From Lepidostoma basale (lineage: Eukaryota; Arthropoda; Insecta; Trichoptera; Lepidostomatidae), in contig JAHDVF020001366.1 in assembly GCA_022606425.2 (NCBI GenBank), forward strand, positions 62,001-126,000: a stretch of DNA of 64,000 nucleotides, written 5' to 3'. Shown here in pieces: positions 42,555-53,545 of this stretch. The notes below the pieces were generated by a model that made no database searches, was not told the origin of the DNA, and saw only the letters and a list, made by a program, of their open reading frames with translations. The translations under genes were made by a program, and so were the position numbers. The stretch's first letter is position 1. Every line of letters starts with the position of its first letter.

Positions 42555-42615
42555 AATAATAATAACAATAATTATAATAACAATAATAATAATAACAATA
42601 ATAATAATAACAATC
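42555..42615 (+). repeat. (AAT/AAC)n microsatellite
   Basis: AATAATAATAACAATAATT-type trinucleotide run. Confidence 0.9.
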
Positions 42616-42659
42616 ATTTTTAATTATTTAAATTTATAAGACTGTTATCACGTATCACA

Positions 42660-42960
42660 AACAAACAAACAAACCATCAAGTAGGCAGAGAGAATGGACC
42701 GCCACACTACTCTATCCTGGCAAACCTCTTTAGTTTCCTCCACATTCATACAACGCACGCACGTCGATTCCTCCGACTTCTAACATGACCAACGTTTAAA
42801 ATTTGATAATTTTGGTCATACCATGTTTTCCTTGGTCTGCCTCGACTCCGTACTCCATTTACATCATTAACGTATACATTCTTAATCATTTTTTCTTTAT
42901 TCATACGTTTCATATGTCCAAACCATCGCAGCGATCCTTTCATATTTTTGTTTTTAATAC
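42660..42960 (-). pseudogene. LINE-T C-terminal fragment
   Basis: Minus: MKGSLRWFGHMKRMNKEKM, GRPRKTWYDQNYQILNVGHV, RSRRNRRAC. The stem-loop region is deleted (AACCATCA joins GTAGGCAG), which distinguishes this copy. Confidence 0.8.
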
Positions 42961-42997
42961 CTTACGTATCACGATTTATCTAAATTAGTTCGTTACG

Positions 42998-43073
42998 ACA
43001 GCTGGTTCGCCAACCTATTTTGGTTGTTTGTAACACTCGATGATGCCAACATAGGTTGGCGAAATCGCTGTTG
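42998..43073. ncRNA. HH-A inverted pair, decayed
   Basis: Plus 43036-43073 has CUCGAUGA (one-base insertion in the core), helix II GCCAAC/GUUGGC (a compensated change from GUCAAC/GUUGAU), GAAAU, CGCUGUUG. The minus copy is truncated. The paired change in helix II supports a structured RNA. Confidence 0.5.
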
Positions 43074-43377
43074 CGACAAACTCATTTAAATAAACCCTGA
43101 TACGTATTAACAGTGTTCTAAATTGAATGATTTTATTTTGTTGAAGTATCATACTCGTATTTCGGTCAAAACAATGGATTATTTAATAACGAAATAAAAC
43201 GTTGTTTTAGAACTTCTTACAGTTTTGTGTTTACTTCGACAGTGACAGCGATCTTTAGACCCACTGGCATCGTCAGACTGGTCTGAATTTAATTGCGTTT
43301 ATTAAATTTAGTTAATTATTGTTTTTTGAACAATTCTTATAATATGTCTAAATAGAAAGGTTTATGATTCATGCATA

Positions 43378-43815
43378 CTGCCGTTGATGACTTATGGGAT
43401 AGAAACTATGACCCTCGCCAAGAGAAATGTTAAGAGATTAAGAGTCACGCAGCGTTCCGTGGAAAGACATATGCTCGGCGTCAGTCTCCGAGATAAAATC
43501 AGAAATGAGGAGATTAGACGCCGAACAAAAATAGCGGACATCATGGAACGACTAGCGAGACTGAAGTGGCAATGGGCGGGTCATGTGGTGAGACAGAGTG
43601 AGGATAGATGGACCCAGAGAATAATAAGGTGGAGACCATGGAAGAATATGAGAAACGTCGGCAGGCCGCAAAAAAAGGTGGGCCGACGACATTGCTGCCG
43701 TGGGGGGGGGGGGGGAAATGTGGCTGCGGCTGGCAGGAGATAGAGACGAGTAGAAGGGAAGGGAAGAGGCCTATGTCCAGCAGTGGACCGATAAAGGCTG
43801 GCGAAGAAGAAGAAG
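43378..43815 (+). pseudogene. RTE-like ORF2 C-terminus
   Basis: LPLMTYGIETMTLAKRN, RSVERHMLGVSLRDKIRNEE, RRRTKIADIMERLARLKWQW, AGHVVRQSE, NVGRPQK, then a frameshift before WADDI. A run of 14 G at about 43700 follows. Ends with GAAGAAGAAGAAG. Sister of 24240-24670. Confidence 0.87.
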
Positions 43816-44309
43816 ATTGTTTATGAGAATGACATGTTTTGCCTTTCTGAATAAACTTCCAGATATTAGGGGTTTTCATTCGTGAGTAATTTAGTTTTTA
43901 TGAAAATTGTCTTGGAAAAAATATTTGACATTTGTTATTATTTCCGTTAATATCAAATAACGAAATGAGCAAATCAAACAGGAAAACAGACTTCTCTTTC
44001 TTCGAACTTTGAGTAATATATATTATATATACGAATCTCCCTAAAGCGTCACCATTAGTTATTTTGATTCCTACTAAGAAAATCATTGAAAGTTATAACC
44101 AGGAAATGTTATGTTTATATAAGTAAGAAGAAATATTCACATGTATAATTAATTGTGTTAATTAATGTTTGATACCCTATTAACAAATACTATTCTTGTA
44201 AGCAAAAAAACGTTGATTGTAATAAAAAAAAATTAGCAATGTTTATTTTTTAATTTTGCAGACAACACCAACTTTATTAAAAAAATAAATATTTTAAATA
44301 CAAAAAACA
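43816..44309. other. HH-B flank scrap and AT-rich DNA
   Basis: 43820-43885 shows the HH-B context (GAATGACATGTTTTGCCTTT ... GGGGTTTTCATTCG) with an internal deletion. No gene. Confidence 0.45.
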
Positions 44310-44341
44310 AACATGTTTCCGACACAGAAGCCCTTCATCAG
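44310..44341 (-). ncRNA. Hammerhead-like motif, HH-D
   Basis: CUGAUGA, A, GGG...GUC, then GGAAAC (helix II end shifted by one), AU, GUU. Core otherwise consensus. A third HH-D at 44985-45013 (plus) has lost the 5' core (CUGAAAA). Confidence 0.5.
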
Positions 44342-44503
44342 TGATTAGCATATTTAAAAAAAATCATTAATATGGTCAGTTTTGACAGATATTAAAATGA
44401 TTTTTTCAGAACGTTTATGCTTTTGTAATAAAATATATTTACTGTTAAAATTTAAAGCACTGTTATAATATCACAATTTATTTTTATTCATTGAGAGTGT
44501 CGT

Positions 44504-44718
44504 GACAGCTGTTTGGTCAATTGTCCCTTCTAAACCCTGTTTTTTCCCACCTTTCTTATATTTGTTTGTAAAATTGTCAACAGATTTCGTATACTTAATT
44601 TTAACTATGACTAACCACACTAATGAGTTTTTTGACCTGTAAATAGTAAGTCTTTTCATTTGTAACTCTAGTTTATTGTAACATGATGATGCCAACATCG
44701 GTTGGTGAAACAGCTGTC
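44504..44718. ncRNA. HH-A inverted pair
   Basis: Plus 44693-44718: AUGAUGA (C3 lost), U, GCCAAC/GUUGGU helix II, GAAAC, AGCU, GUC. The minus part retains only GACAGCTGTTTGGTCAA. Flanks carry the HH-A outer blocks (TAATATCACAATTT / AAATTGTGATATTATAAC) as inverted arms. Confidence 0.5.
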
Positions 44719-45149
44719 GCGACACTCTCAGTGAATAAAAAGAAATTGTGATATTATAACAATGTTTTAAATTTAAAAAATAAGAATGTTGGAGTAACAT
44801 AGTATTTTGGCCAAAACAATGGACTATTTAAAAAATATTTTGAATTAATCAAAAATAATATTTTAATGTTCTTATTGGGCTCCAGCCCCTACAATATTGA
44901 TTTATTTCCATTTCCATTTATTTTAATATCTGTCGAAACTGACCATATCCATGGAATTTAAAAATATATGTATTTATATCATTGCTGAAAAGCTTCTGTG
45001 TCCGAAACATGTTGGTTTTTTTTTAATTTTTAATAAAGTTGGTGTTGTTTACTAAGATAAAAAAAAACATTGTTCAATGAATCCATAACACAAAATTCTG
45101 GCGAATATAGAAAAAAAAAAGATTTATTTAGCTCTATTCATAAGATCAA

Positions 45150-45785
45150 ATTTCAAAACAGCTGAAGATATCCAATCAAGTCATCGAAGACAAAGCAAAG
45201 AAGCAAGTGATACAATCTTGGTGCAGAGATATCTAGTCACGGTGACCTTCACAACGAAGCTAGAAAGCAAATTAACAGAGCAGAAGAAATATCCGATTCC
45301 TCAAAGGACACAATATTGAGAAACGAAAACATGCTCATAGATAGCAAGGTCTGGGTCCATTATCACATACGGTATAGAAACTGGAGCTAACAAAGATGAA
45401 ACTAAAACCGTCGGATATCTGAAATGAGAAATTTCCGATTTTATAGAAGTTATAAATGTTAATCCCGTAAAATACTTGAAATTGAGGTATTAAGTTTGTA
45501 AAACTTATTTATTTATTTATAATAGTACCCACGATTGTTTAGTGATTTTGCTTGAATTTAATTTATATAAATTGTGCTATCCGCGAGATCTGCAAGGTGG
45601 AGGATGTCGTGAGATGGGGCAGACAACGCAGAAGTTACTGGAATGCGCACGTGCAGAGGATGGATCCCACCAGAATCCCACACGCTGTGGCGCATCAGAT
45701 TCCTGCTGGCTGCCGTCCCCCCGGAAGACCGCCGAAGAGATGGAGAGATAGTTGGAAGTCAACCTCCCAAGAGAGGCTAACTTGA
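45150..45785 (+). pseudogene. LINE-P fragments
   Basis: 45340-45430 reads SIITYGIETGANKDETKTVG. 45565-45770 reads AIREICKVEDVVRWGRQRRS, YWNAHVQRMDPTRIPHAV, GCRPPGRPPKRWRDSW. Connection and C-terminal parts of one element with sequence lost between them. Confidence 0.75.
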
Positions 45786-45837
45786 TTTCAGGAACAGACC
45801 AAAGGTATATAAGTAGAAGAAGAATAAGAAAAATTCT

Positions 45838-45916
45838 GACAAATTTGTTTCGCTTTGCGAGGGCATTCTCAAACTCCTGTTTTGATAATGCCCTCGCAAT
45901 GCAAAACAAATTTGTC
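45838..45916. ncRNA. Palindromic pair of HH-C motifs
   Basis: Minus 45838-45872: UUGAGAA, U, GC...GC, GAAAC, AAAUUU, GUC. Plus 45882-45916: UUGAUAA, U, GCC..., CAAAAC, AAAUUU, GUC. Loop III here is the 10-nt self-complement ACAAAUUUGU. Helix II is weak. Confidence 0.45.
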
Positions 45917-46020
45917 ACAATTTATCAAATTTATATAAATTTAATCCAAGTAAAACCACTAAACAATACTTGTCTACTATTATAAATTACTTGAAACGTA
46001 TTTAAAATGTACTTAAAAAA

Positions 46021-46700
46021 CAGTAAAAATCTTAGCATACACTAATTGAATAAATACTATTTATCAATGAACTTGTAAGCATTTAACAAAATATGTTTTT
46101 ATCGTATAATATTTATAAGAAATTTCGTGTATTATCATTATTTCATATATTCAAAGTTTTTGACTTTAAGAAAATTCATTTTTTTTGTTTTATATTTAAG
46201 TTGTTTGTGACTACGCTATCTCTGCGTCCTTAGGGTAAACTTACAAACCCTTGAAAAAATAATTATTTCTAAGTATTTCAGCTACTTAACCGCATTAGCT
46301 TCACCGCTAGAGGGCGCAGAATAGTGCGCTACCCCCCGCCGTAGTTTACGGCGTCTTGGGGGAGTTACGGCATTAATAATAAGTACCAAATTGAAAAGGG
46401 TGTTAATAATTAAGGGCCACTGCCCTATCCCGGGAGAAGGGTTGGACGGAACGACTCTATGAATCAATCAAAGTTTGAGTTACGTTCGTGCAAAGTGTGT
46501 CTTGATGAATTTGTGATTTAATTAACAATGCAGGCGTTGTTGTATGAGTATTACCCTCTTTATATTGATTACTTATAGTGTTACACTTTTAATAAATATT
46601 AATAATTAATTTAACTTCATCAAACGACGAATTTAAATTAATGTTTTTTTTTAAGAATATAATTATTAAACAGTCCATTTTTTTGACCGAAACACTATGA
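46021..46700. other. No gene; GC-rich patch at 46295-46465
   Basis: The patch contains GCCGTAGTTTACGGCGTC and a CCCGGGAGAAGGGTTGG run and ends GACTCTATGAATCAATCAAA. It looks like part of a repeat I cannot name. Confidence 0.35.
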
Positions 46701-46703
46701 TAC

Positions 46704-46905
46704 TTAAACATTTTATAACTGTTAAAGAAAAAAGTTCGTTTTTACATCACAATTGTATTTATTTTACGACAGCTGTTTCATCAACCAATGCTGACATCAT
46801 CAGGTGTTAATGATGTCAACATTGGTTGATGAAACAGCTGTCGTAAAATAAATACAATTGTGATATAAAAACAAACTTTTATCATTAACAGTTATAAAAT
46901 ATAAT
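46704..46905. ncRNA. ~200-bp palindrome built of two HH-A motifs
   Basis: Arms 46704-46803 and 46806-46905 are inverted copies (ATAACTGTTAA, TCACAATTGTATTTATTTTA, CGACAGCTGTTTCATCAACC). The minus copy 46768-46803 has the full CUGAUGA...GAAAC-AGCU-GUC core with a weakened helix II (GUCAGC). The plus copy has lost CUGA (UUAAUGA). Confidence 0.6.
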
Positions 46906-46992
46906 TATTTTTTTAATATATATTTTTTATGAAATAATAAAACAACTGTTCTAGAAGTTTTATTATGGTTTATAGAAATTGCATTAGAAAAA

Positions 46993-47030
46993 CGTAATGT
47001 TTACGTAATGTTTACGTAATGTTTAATACA
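46993..47030 (+). repeat. 12-bp tandem repeat
   Basis: ACGTAATGTTT repeated three times in an HH-B-like context (TTGCATTAGAAAAACGTAAT). Confidence 0.8.
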
Positions 47031-48569
47031 TTATGATAAAACTTCTATTGAAGAGACGTTTTCAAACGTATTAATTATTTAATATGTAGTTTTATATCAT
47101 TGTTAAAAAAACGTTAACGATTACAATAGTATGAACTTATCTTAAGGTTAAAACAAACAAACGTATGCGATTCTACATGGATTTACTTAATTATACAAAC
47201 TATAAAAAATTAATGTTTTTTTCCAAAAATGAAAGGTTTTATTGTATTATTTCAAAGCCTGAATTTCAATATTTAATATTAATGAAAACGTCCGTTTCCT
47301 AGAATTTTATATGATTGACGAAATTTGCCTTGTTAAAGTTTTATAAAATAATATTTGAAATCATGACACTTTCATAAATATACGAAGAAGATGAAAAAGA
47401 CATATACAAGAAGATGAAGAAGAAGAAATATACAAGTTATAAAACTTCTTGAATACGGATATTTTCGTATTCAATTTTTAATATAGAGTTATACATAGAG
47501 CAGGAAACTAAATTTGAATATAAATTAACATCTTAAAATGAGGAAACCAAAGTTTTATGTAAATAAAATATACAAACAATAATAAATATTCAACAGGCAA
47601 ACAAAATATTTAATAGGAAATCATGAAAAAAATTACAACATAATGACAACATATGTAGATTAAACAGTATTTTATTATATAAAATATAAATGAGTACAGA
47701 AATTATTTATTCGCGTTCATCATTTAAATTGTTTCGTATTTTGCAAAAAATAAAAAATATTTTTAAACGATTTTATATTTTATTTTAAAGTAAAATGTTT
47801 GTTTATCCTAATATCAACTATTAAACGCATATTTAATTAAGTGCCATCTATCGTCATAAATTAAAAGGTTAATGAAAAAACTTTAGTTCTAGCATTTCAT
47901 AGCAGTTTGTTTTTGTTAGGTTTATTTGTAGCACTAAACGTGAATATAAAACAATAATATACGCTGTATTATTAACGTGAAAAGATTTGTTCTCTTCTGG
48001 GAAATATATATTTTTAACATTGCGGCAAAGAAAATGGGAAAATTGGAAGGGGAAAAAACAATTCGGATGTGAAGATAGACTGCCGATATTCGAATGTGAT
48101 TTGATACAAAGCTTTCTCTAAGGAAAAACATTCGATCACGTACAAACAACAATGTAACACGAAACACAATACTATTTGAGTGCTAAAAAATTCTTGTCGG
48201 AGTAAAATAAGGCGAAATTGATGTAAATGCAAACGCGATCATTCTTAGCTCAAAGGAAAGGATTTTCCTTTCTGCGAGAGGGAAAACCGCGAGATTTTCT
48301 GAAAATCTGACTTGGAATGTCAAAATAACCGTATATATTCTCCTCACACTTCATCCCATCTCTTGGTCCTGGAGCCACCGGCGACACCCGGCGACCGCAA
48401 TTCAAGCCCAAACAATCACACCTTGTATAAATAACAGTAGATGAAATGCATTCACTTCTTTTATTTACATAACACTCTTTCATTTCCAGATTTACCACAT
48501 ACATTGGTTTGTTTTTGATGATTATTTAATTAAATTTATTGCTACATATTTATTGCTACAATCTTATTA
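47031..48569. other. AT-rich gene-free stretch
   Basis: About 1.5 kb. Short frames on the minus strand at 47934-48504 show no family motif. GAAGATGAAGAAG simple sequence near 47395. Confidence 0.45.
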
Positions 48570-48705
48570 TGGACGAAATCATAGAAGAGGTAGCTGGCTT
48601 GGGACTAGGTTATAAAATGGGCAGTAAAACTGGGAACGTCATTTGCTATGCAGACGATGCTGCATTAATAGCAGAGTCTTAGGATGACCTTCAAAGAATG
48701 TTGTA
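48570..48705 (+). pseudogene. RT palm fragment
   Basis: Reads GLGLGYKMGSKTGNVICYAD, DAALIAES, stop, DDLQRM: the YADD catalytic box of an RTE-type reverse transcriptase. An isolated scrap. Confidence 0.7.
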
Positions 48706-48734
48706 CAAATGACACACAGTATCATAAAGGCTAA

Positions 48735-49150
48735 ATATGGCTATCTTCTTCTTCTTCTTCTTCCTCAGCCTATTTCTGTCCACTCCTGGACAAAGGCCTC
48801 CTCCATTTGCTTCCATGTCATTCTGTTGTGTGCAGACTGCATCCAGGTTATTCCGACGTGTCTGTTTAGATCATCCTTTAACCGTAGTTGCGGTCGCACT
48901 GCACTTCTCTTCGCCGTCCACGGTCTCGTAGTCAGCAGTCTCATTGTCCATTTTTCATCTTCTGCTTCGAGTTTCTGGCTACGTGACCCGCCTATTGCCA
49001 TTTTAGAGTCGCCACCCGGTGGATGATGTCAGTGACCTTTGTTTTTTCTCTCACCGTATCGTTTCTAACTTTGTCTCTTAGGCTTGTTCCTAACATGGCT
49101 CTTTTCATGGCTCTTTGCAACAATCGTTTATATGCTGATTCGTTAGTCCT
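48735..49150 (-). pseudogene. RTE-like ORF2 C-terminus
   Basis: Minus: YKRLLQRAMKRAMLGTSLRD, KVRNDTVREKTKVTDI, RPQLRLKDDLNRHVGITWMQ, TWKQMEEAFVQEWTEIG. A clear RTE end with a (GAA)n tail (TTCTTCTTCTTC on plus). Converges with the RT scrap at 48570. Confidence 0.85.
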
Positions 49151-49625
49151 GTAAAATCTTCGAATATAATGTTAGTAAATAGAGTTCAAATCTCAGGGAA
49201 ACAGAGCAAGGAAGGTACAAATAAATTGTTGGAAATTCTGTTAAAATATTTATTGTATTTATTATTTACATATCCAACGTTCATAAAAATACGTTTTTAT
49301 AAAATAAAAATTCGTTTGTAACGTTTTGACGCATCTTCCCCTTGTTTTCTGTTCCCAGAACAGTCACACAGTAATGTGCCGTCCGTGTTTGTTTCGATTT
49401 CACCAATTTAAGGAGAATTGCGCTGTGAATTTAAATTGCTTCTTCCAGCCGTTTTATTTCCTTCACACGACATAATGGCTATTGCAAAGTCTGTTAATGG
49501 CTTAAAAGGTGAAAGGAAAGATGGTGGGACTCTGAAAGGGTGCTAGGACATAAATTATTGTCATTGAGTCCTGTAAGGAGTGAGGATAGGCACAGGTGAT
49601 GCTTGCCGATCTTTTCTCTTATCTA
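49151..49625. other. No gene recognised
   Basis: Unassigned; ends at the A of the Helitron C target site. Confidence 0.4.
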
Positions 49626-50455
49626 TCTATATAAATAAAAGGCAATCTTCCGGTGTGTGTGGACTAATTCCGGGGTTATTCCTAAGCAGATCGTTTTCAT
49701 ATTGATACACTTCCTTAATAGATAGACATAGGTGGGCATAGGCATATTTTTGTTATTAATCGAGCTCTAATTAACTTTGGAAATTTATAAATTTTCGTAG
49801 TGCGAGCGAGTATAGACCTTCATGTTCGTATCACCTGAGTATCGATCTTTAGAGTCTATATTCGCTTGGCGTGATAAGATGCAAATTAGTGGCTTTTTTG
49901 ACTCTTTGCGTGGTCAGATATGAAATTAGTCGCTCCTTTGAACTGAAAAATATACGCACGTATAGGGATGGGCAAAACGACTCATCTCAGGGATCTGATC
50001 TGAACGGTTCCGCTCAGCAAAGTGAGCCGACTCTTTTTAACGATCCACGGTTCACCATTTTGAGTCGTTCAAAGTTTGAAATTATTTTAGTGACCTTTTT
50101 TTTTGCTCCTCGACCAAAAAAGTTGATTCCGGTAAAAAAAAAAAATTCACCAGGATAAATTTTTTGTCGATGAGCTAAAAAAAATTCACAACGACAAACA
50201 ACTTTTTTGACAAACGACTCGATAATTATCAAGAAGAATCGGCTCACTTTACTGAGCGGAACCATTCAGCTCAGATCCCTTAAAGAGATCACTAAAAAGA
50301 GTCGACTCTTTTGCAATAATATACGATTCACCGAGCGCAGAGGTCGGCAAAATGCGGCTCCGGAGCCGCTCGATAATTATCAAGAAGAATCGGCTCACTT
50401 TACTGAGCGGAACCGTTCGTCGACTCTTTTGCAATAATATATGATTCACCTAGCG

Positions 50456-51304
50456 CAGAGGTTGGCAAAATGCGGCTCCGGAGCCGAAGGGGTTTGTTGA
50501 AAGGAAAAATAATCGCGAGATACTTGCTTACCATCGCATCATTCATCAAGAACGCTCTGTCCGCAGACATTTCCAGAAGAAATTTGTAAAGTTATGGAAT
50601 TGGTGATTACGATTATCAATTCCGGTTTAGCTAAAACTCTTAATCATCATCGCCAATTCAAAGATTTTTAGTCATCATCTTCAACGCCTGAAATAGTATT
50701 ACTGACTCTTGCTGATCTTTCGCTTTTCGCTTCTACATATTCATGCGGACAATTTTATTCAAGCATGAATTTTAACAAGAGTAAACTACGAAGTCGTCTT
50801 ATTGATGAGAACATGGAATTGTGCCTAAAATTAAGAATAACAACAAACAAACATGCATCAGGTCCATAATAACATACGGAATCAAAGCAAGAGCAGACAC
50901 TGTCAGAACCAGACTGCGACCTATTGTGGGGAGAACCGTTAGAGATAGGATACCCAACGAATGAATTCGCAAATCCTGCAACATTGAAGACATAGTGAGA
51001 TGGAGTAGGCAGAGACATCGAGAGAATGGATCCAGCAAGAATTCCTAATATCGTGATACAAGAGACTCCAGAGGGCCGTCGACCACCAGGATGACCACCA
51101 AAGAGATGGAGAGAAGGCTGGTCGCCTTCATCACAGGAAGAAGTATGAAATAATGTTTTATTCAGTGTACCCGTAATTGAATGAAGTGCAAAAATTATAA
51201 TAAAGGTTATCTAAATCAATAAACATATTTGGCTCTCAATTTTTTTTAAATCGTTGTAAAGTACGCATTTGGCTCTTTGGCTAATAATTTTGCCGACCCC
51301 CCTG
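50456..51304. mobile_element. hAT-2, nested in hAT-1, exact 8-bp duplication
   Basis: Left CAGAGGTTGGCAAAATGCGG, right reversed CAGGGGGGTCGGCAAAATTA. Flanked by ACCTAGCG on both sides (50448-50455, 51305-51312). It carries the LINE-P fragment at 50780-51145. No transposase. In Helitron A only its right end survives (to 6638), followed by the same ACCTAGCG. Confidence 0.88.
50780..51145 (+). pseudogene. LINE-P fragment in hAT-2
   Basis: Near-identical to 6110-6475: the TYGIKARADTVRTRLRP and CNIEDIVRWSRQRHRENG blocks, again with stops. Its presence inside both hAT-2 copies dates it before their separation. Confidence 0.65.
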
Positions 51305-51670
51305 ACCTAGCGGATCATTGAGCTGCCGCTCTTTTTTTTATGGATCATCGCTCACCCGCTCACCAAAAAGATTCGAATCTTTGAGTCGACTCGTGAGCGG
51401 ATTGCCCATCCCTATCTCTGAAATGTCAAATTTGAATTGCGTGTTACAGATTCGTAAGTAAAATATTTATATTTCTAATTCATATATATCTTCAGTTTAT
51501 TCTATTTTGCCGTTGAAATGAATACAGATTATATTTCCGCATTACATATTTCAAAGTTTTAGTTCTAAATTAGGTATATCGAATAGAAATGAAGTTACAT
51601 ATCGTTTTACTTACGTATTATTTTAGGTTATGTTATGAATCTACATGGAAAAACGTTAAATTCTAAGTAA

Positions 51671-52957
51671 CAATTCTATGAATTGGTATAATCTATTTTA
51701 ATAATGTTATTTTAATGTAAAATTGTTCTGGCAGGGCGATAACCTATAATATCTTTTGGATTAGACGATTTACTTCAGCTGTTTTAGTTTTTCTCTGTTA
51801 TGCTGTGATAGGTAAACATATTCTTACATACAGCATTAGCTGCCTCAGTTGGAAAAATCCAGTAATATAACATTTCCAAATGTTCTGACGTTCCCACGCC
51901 AGTGTTTTTTTTTTAATATACTGCTCATTTTAATATAATTATTTGATTTTTGCAGAGATGCCGACGCTAAGGATGATACCAGGAAAGACTCTTTGAGATA
52001 GGGTGAGGAACACGGCTATCCACGATATCTCCAAGGTGGAAGATGTCGTGAGATGGGGCACGCAACGCAAGATACTGGCATGTATGGATCCCACACCTCA
52101 CAATTCTATGAATTGGTATAATCTATTTTAATAATGTTATTTTAATGTAAAATTGTTCTGGCAGGGCGATAACCTATAATATCTTTTGGATTAGACGATT
52201 TACTTCAGCTGTTTTAGTTGTTCTCTGTTATGCTGTGATAGGTAAACATATTCTTACATACAGCATTAGCTGCCTCAGTTGGAAAAATCCAGTAATATAA
52301 CATTTCCAAATGGTCTGACGTTCCCACGCCAGTGTTTTTTTTTTAATATACTGCTCATTTTAATATAATTATTTGATTTTTGCAGAGATGCCGACGCTAA
52401 GGATGATACCAGGAAAGACTCTTTGAGATAGGGTGAGGAACACGGCTATCCACGATATCTCCAAGGTGGAAGATGTCGTGAGATGGGGCACGCAACGCAA
52501 GATACTGGCATGTATGGATCCCACACCTCACAATTCTATGAATTGGTATAATCTATTTTAATAATGTTATTTTAATGTAAAATTGTTCTGGCAGGGCGAT
52601 AACCTATAATATCTTTTGGATTAGACGATTTACTTCAGCTGTTTTAGTTTTTCTCTGTTATGCTGTGATAGGTAAACATATTCTTACATACAGCATTAGC
52701 TGCCTCAGTTGGAAAAATCCAGTAATATAACATTTCCAAATGGTCTGACGTTCCCACGCCAGTGTTTTTTTTTAATATACTGCTCATTTTAATATAATTA
52801 TTTGATTTTTGCAGAGATGCCGACGCTAAGGATGATACCAGGAAAGACTCTTTGAGATAGGGTGAGGAACACGGCTATCCACGATATCTCCAAGGTGGAA
52901 GATGTCGTGAGATGGGGCACGCAACGCAGGATACTAAGATACTGGCATGTATGGATC
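51671..52957 (+). repeat. 3 x 430-bp tandem repeat in Helitron C
   Basis: Copies start with CAATTCTATGAATTGG at 51671, 52101 and 52531, i.e. an exact 430-bp period. Copies differ by only a few bases (TTGTTC/TTTTTC, TGTTC/TGGTC, a T-run of 9 or 8). Each unit holds a shortened remnant of the unknown ORF, a GTTCTGGCAGGGCGATAACC block and a LINE-P piece (KVEDVVRWGTQ). Near-identity points to recent amplification. Confidence 0.95.
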
Positions 52958-53039
52958 CCACACCTTGATATGTGCAAGACAGGTTGTTATATTTATGAAC
53001 TAATTTTGAAATGGTATGTACAGGTTGGATTAATTGGTT

Positions 53040-53265
53040 TAATTCCACTATTAGAGGCAGAACAGGAGTGTCGGACATCATCGGAAGAGTGGCAGCGCTA
53101 AAATGGCATGCCGCTCGCAGCCCTGATGATAGATGTACTGTAACCCGAAACCCAGGACGTCCTCAACTTCGATGGAGGGACGACATTGGATGCGTGTTGC
53201 CCAGGATCGACAGACATTGAATCAGATGAAGGAGGCCTACGCCCAGGAGTGAACGGATATAGACT
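53040..53265 (+). pseudogene. RTE-like fragment in Helitron C
   Basis: RTGVSDIIGRVAALKWHAAR, SPDDRCTVTRNPGRPQLRWR, DDIGCVLPRI; tail ATGATGATGATGATAC. Decayed RTE C-terminus with a GAT-type tail. Confidence 0.75.
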
Positions 53266-53357
53266 CATGATGATGATGATACAAAACATTGAAACACCTA
53301 CATTCAACATTTTAAATATTTCTGGAATGGGTAAAATTCTGCAACAATGAAAGTTCA

Positions 53358-53545
53358 TTGTATGGAATGAATGCTTTAAATTATCAACTGATTTCTGTAG
53401 AATCACACTCCAAAGGAGAATTGATTCAATGTATATTTCCAGACATCACACAAATTTACAAATTTCGTCATTGGTTAAGTGAATGTGCATTATTAGCTTC
53501 ATCTAATGGACATCAAAATCAAGAGTTTTGTTTCTCTAAACATTG
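53358..53545 (+). pseudogene. Helitron helicase (Pif1-like) remnant
   Basis: In an 110-residue frame, residues ~20-52 read GELIQCIFPDITQIYKFRHW, LSECALLASSNGHQN. This matches the Helitron/Pif1 helicase stretch that normally reads I-x-P-x-x-x-x-x-Y-x-x-x-x-W-L-S-E-R-A-I-L-A-P-x-N, just before the C-terminal helicase motifs. Walker motifs and Rep are absent. It joins the conserved Helitron 3' region at AAGAGTTTTGTTTCTC. Confidence 0.75.

Larger units (their letters stand above)
49963..51414. mobile_element. hAT-1, copy inside Helitron C
   Basis: Same TIRs as 5766-6748 (right end reversed: TAGGGATGGGCAATCCGC). Both copies share the left Helitron flank (ATACGCACG) but differ immediately right of the element. 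50221-50487 holds a local duplication of about 150/117 bp spanning AATTATCAAGAAGAATCGGC and the hAT-2 left end. Confidence 0.75.

Noticed and set aside
48250..48504. 84-residue minus frame as a host exon
   Set aside because: No domain, no splice sites of note, biased composition; nothing supports coding.
51671..52957. Possible CRISPR-like or satellite array
   Set aside because: Only three 430-bp units, no short repeats with unique spacers, a eukaryotic context, and each unit is a piece of the Helitron.
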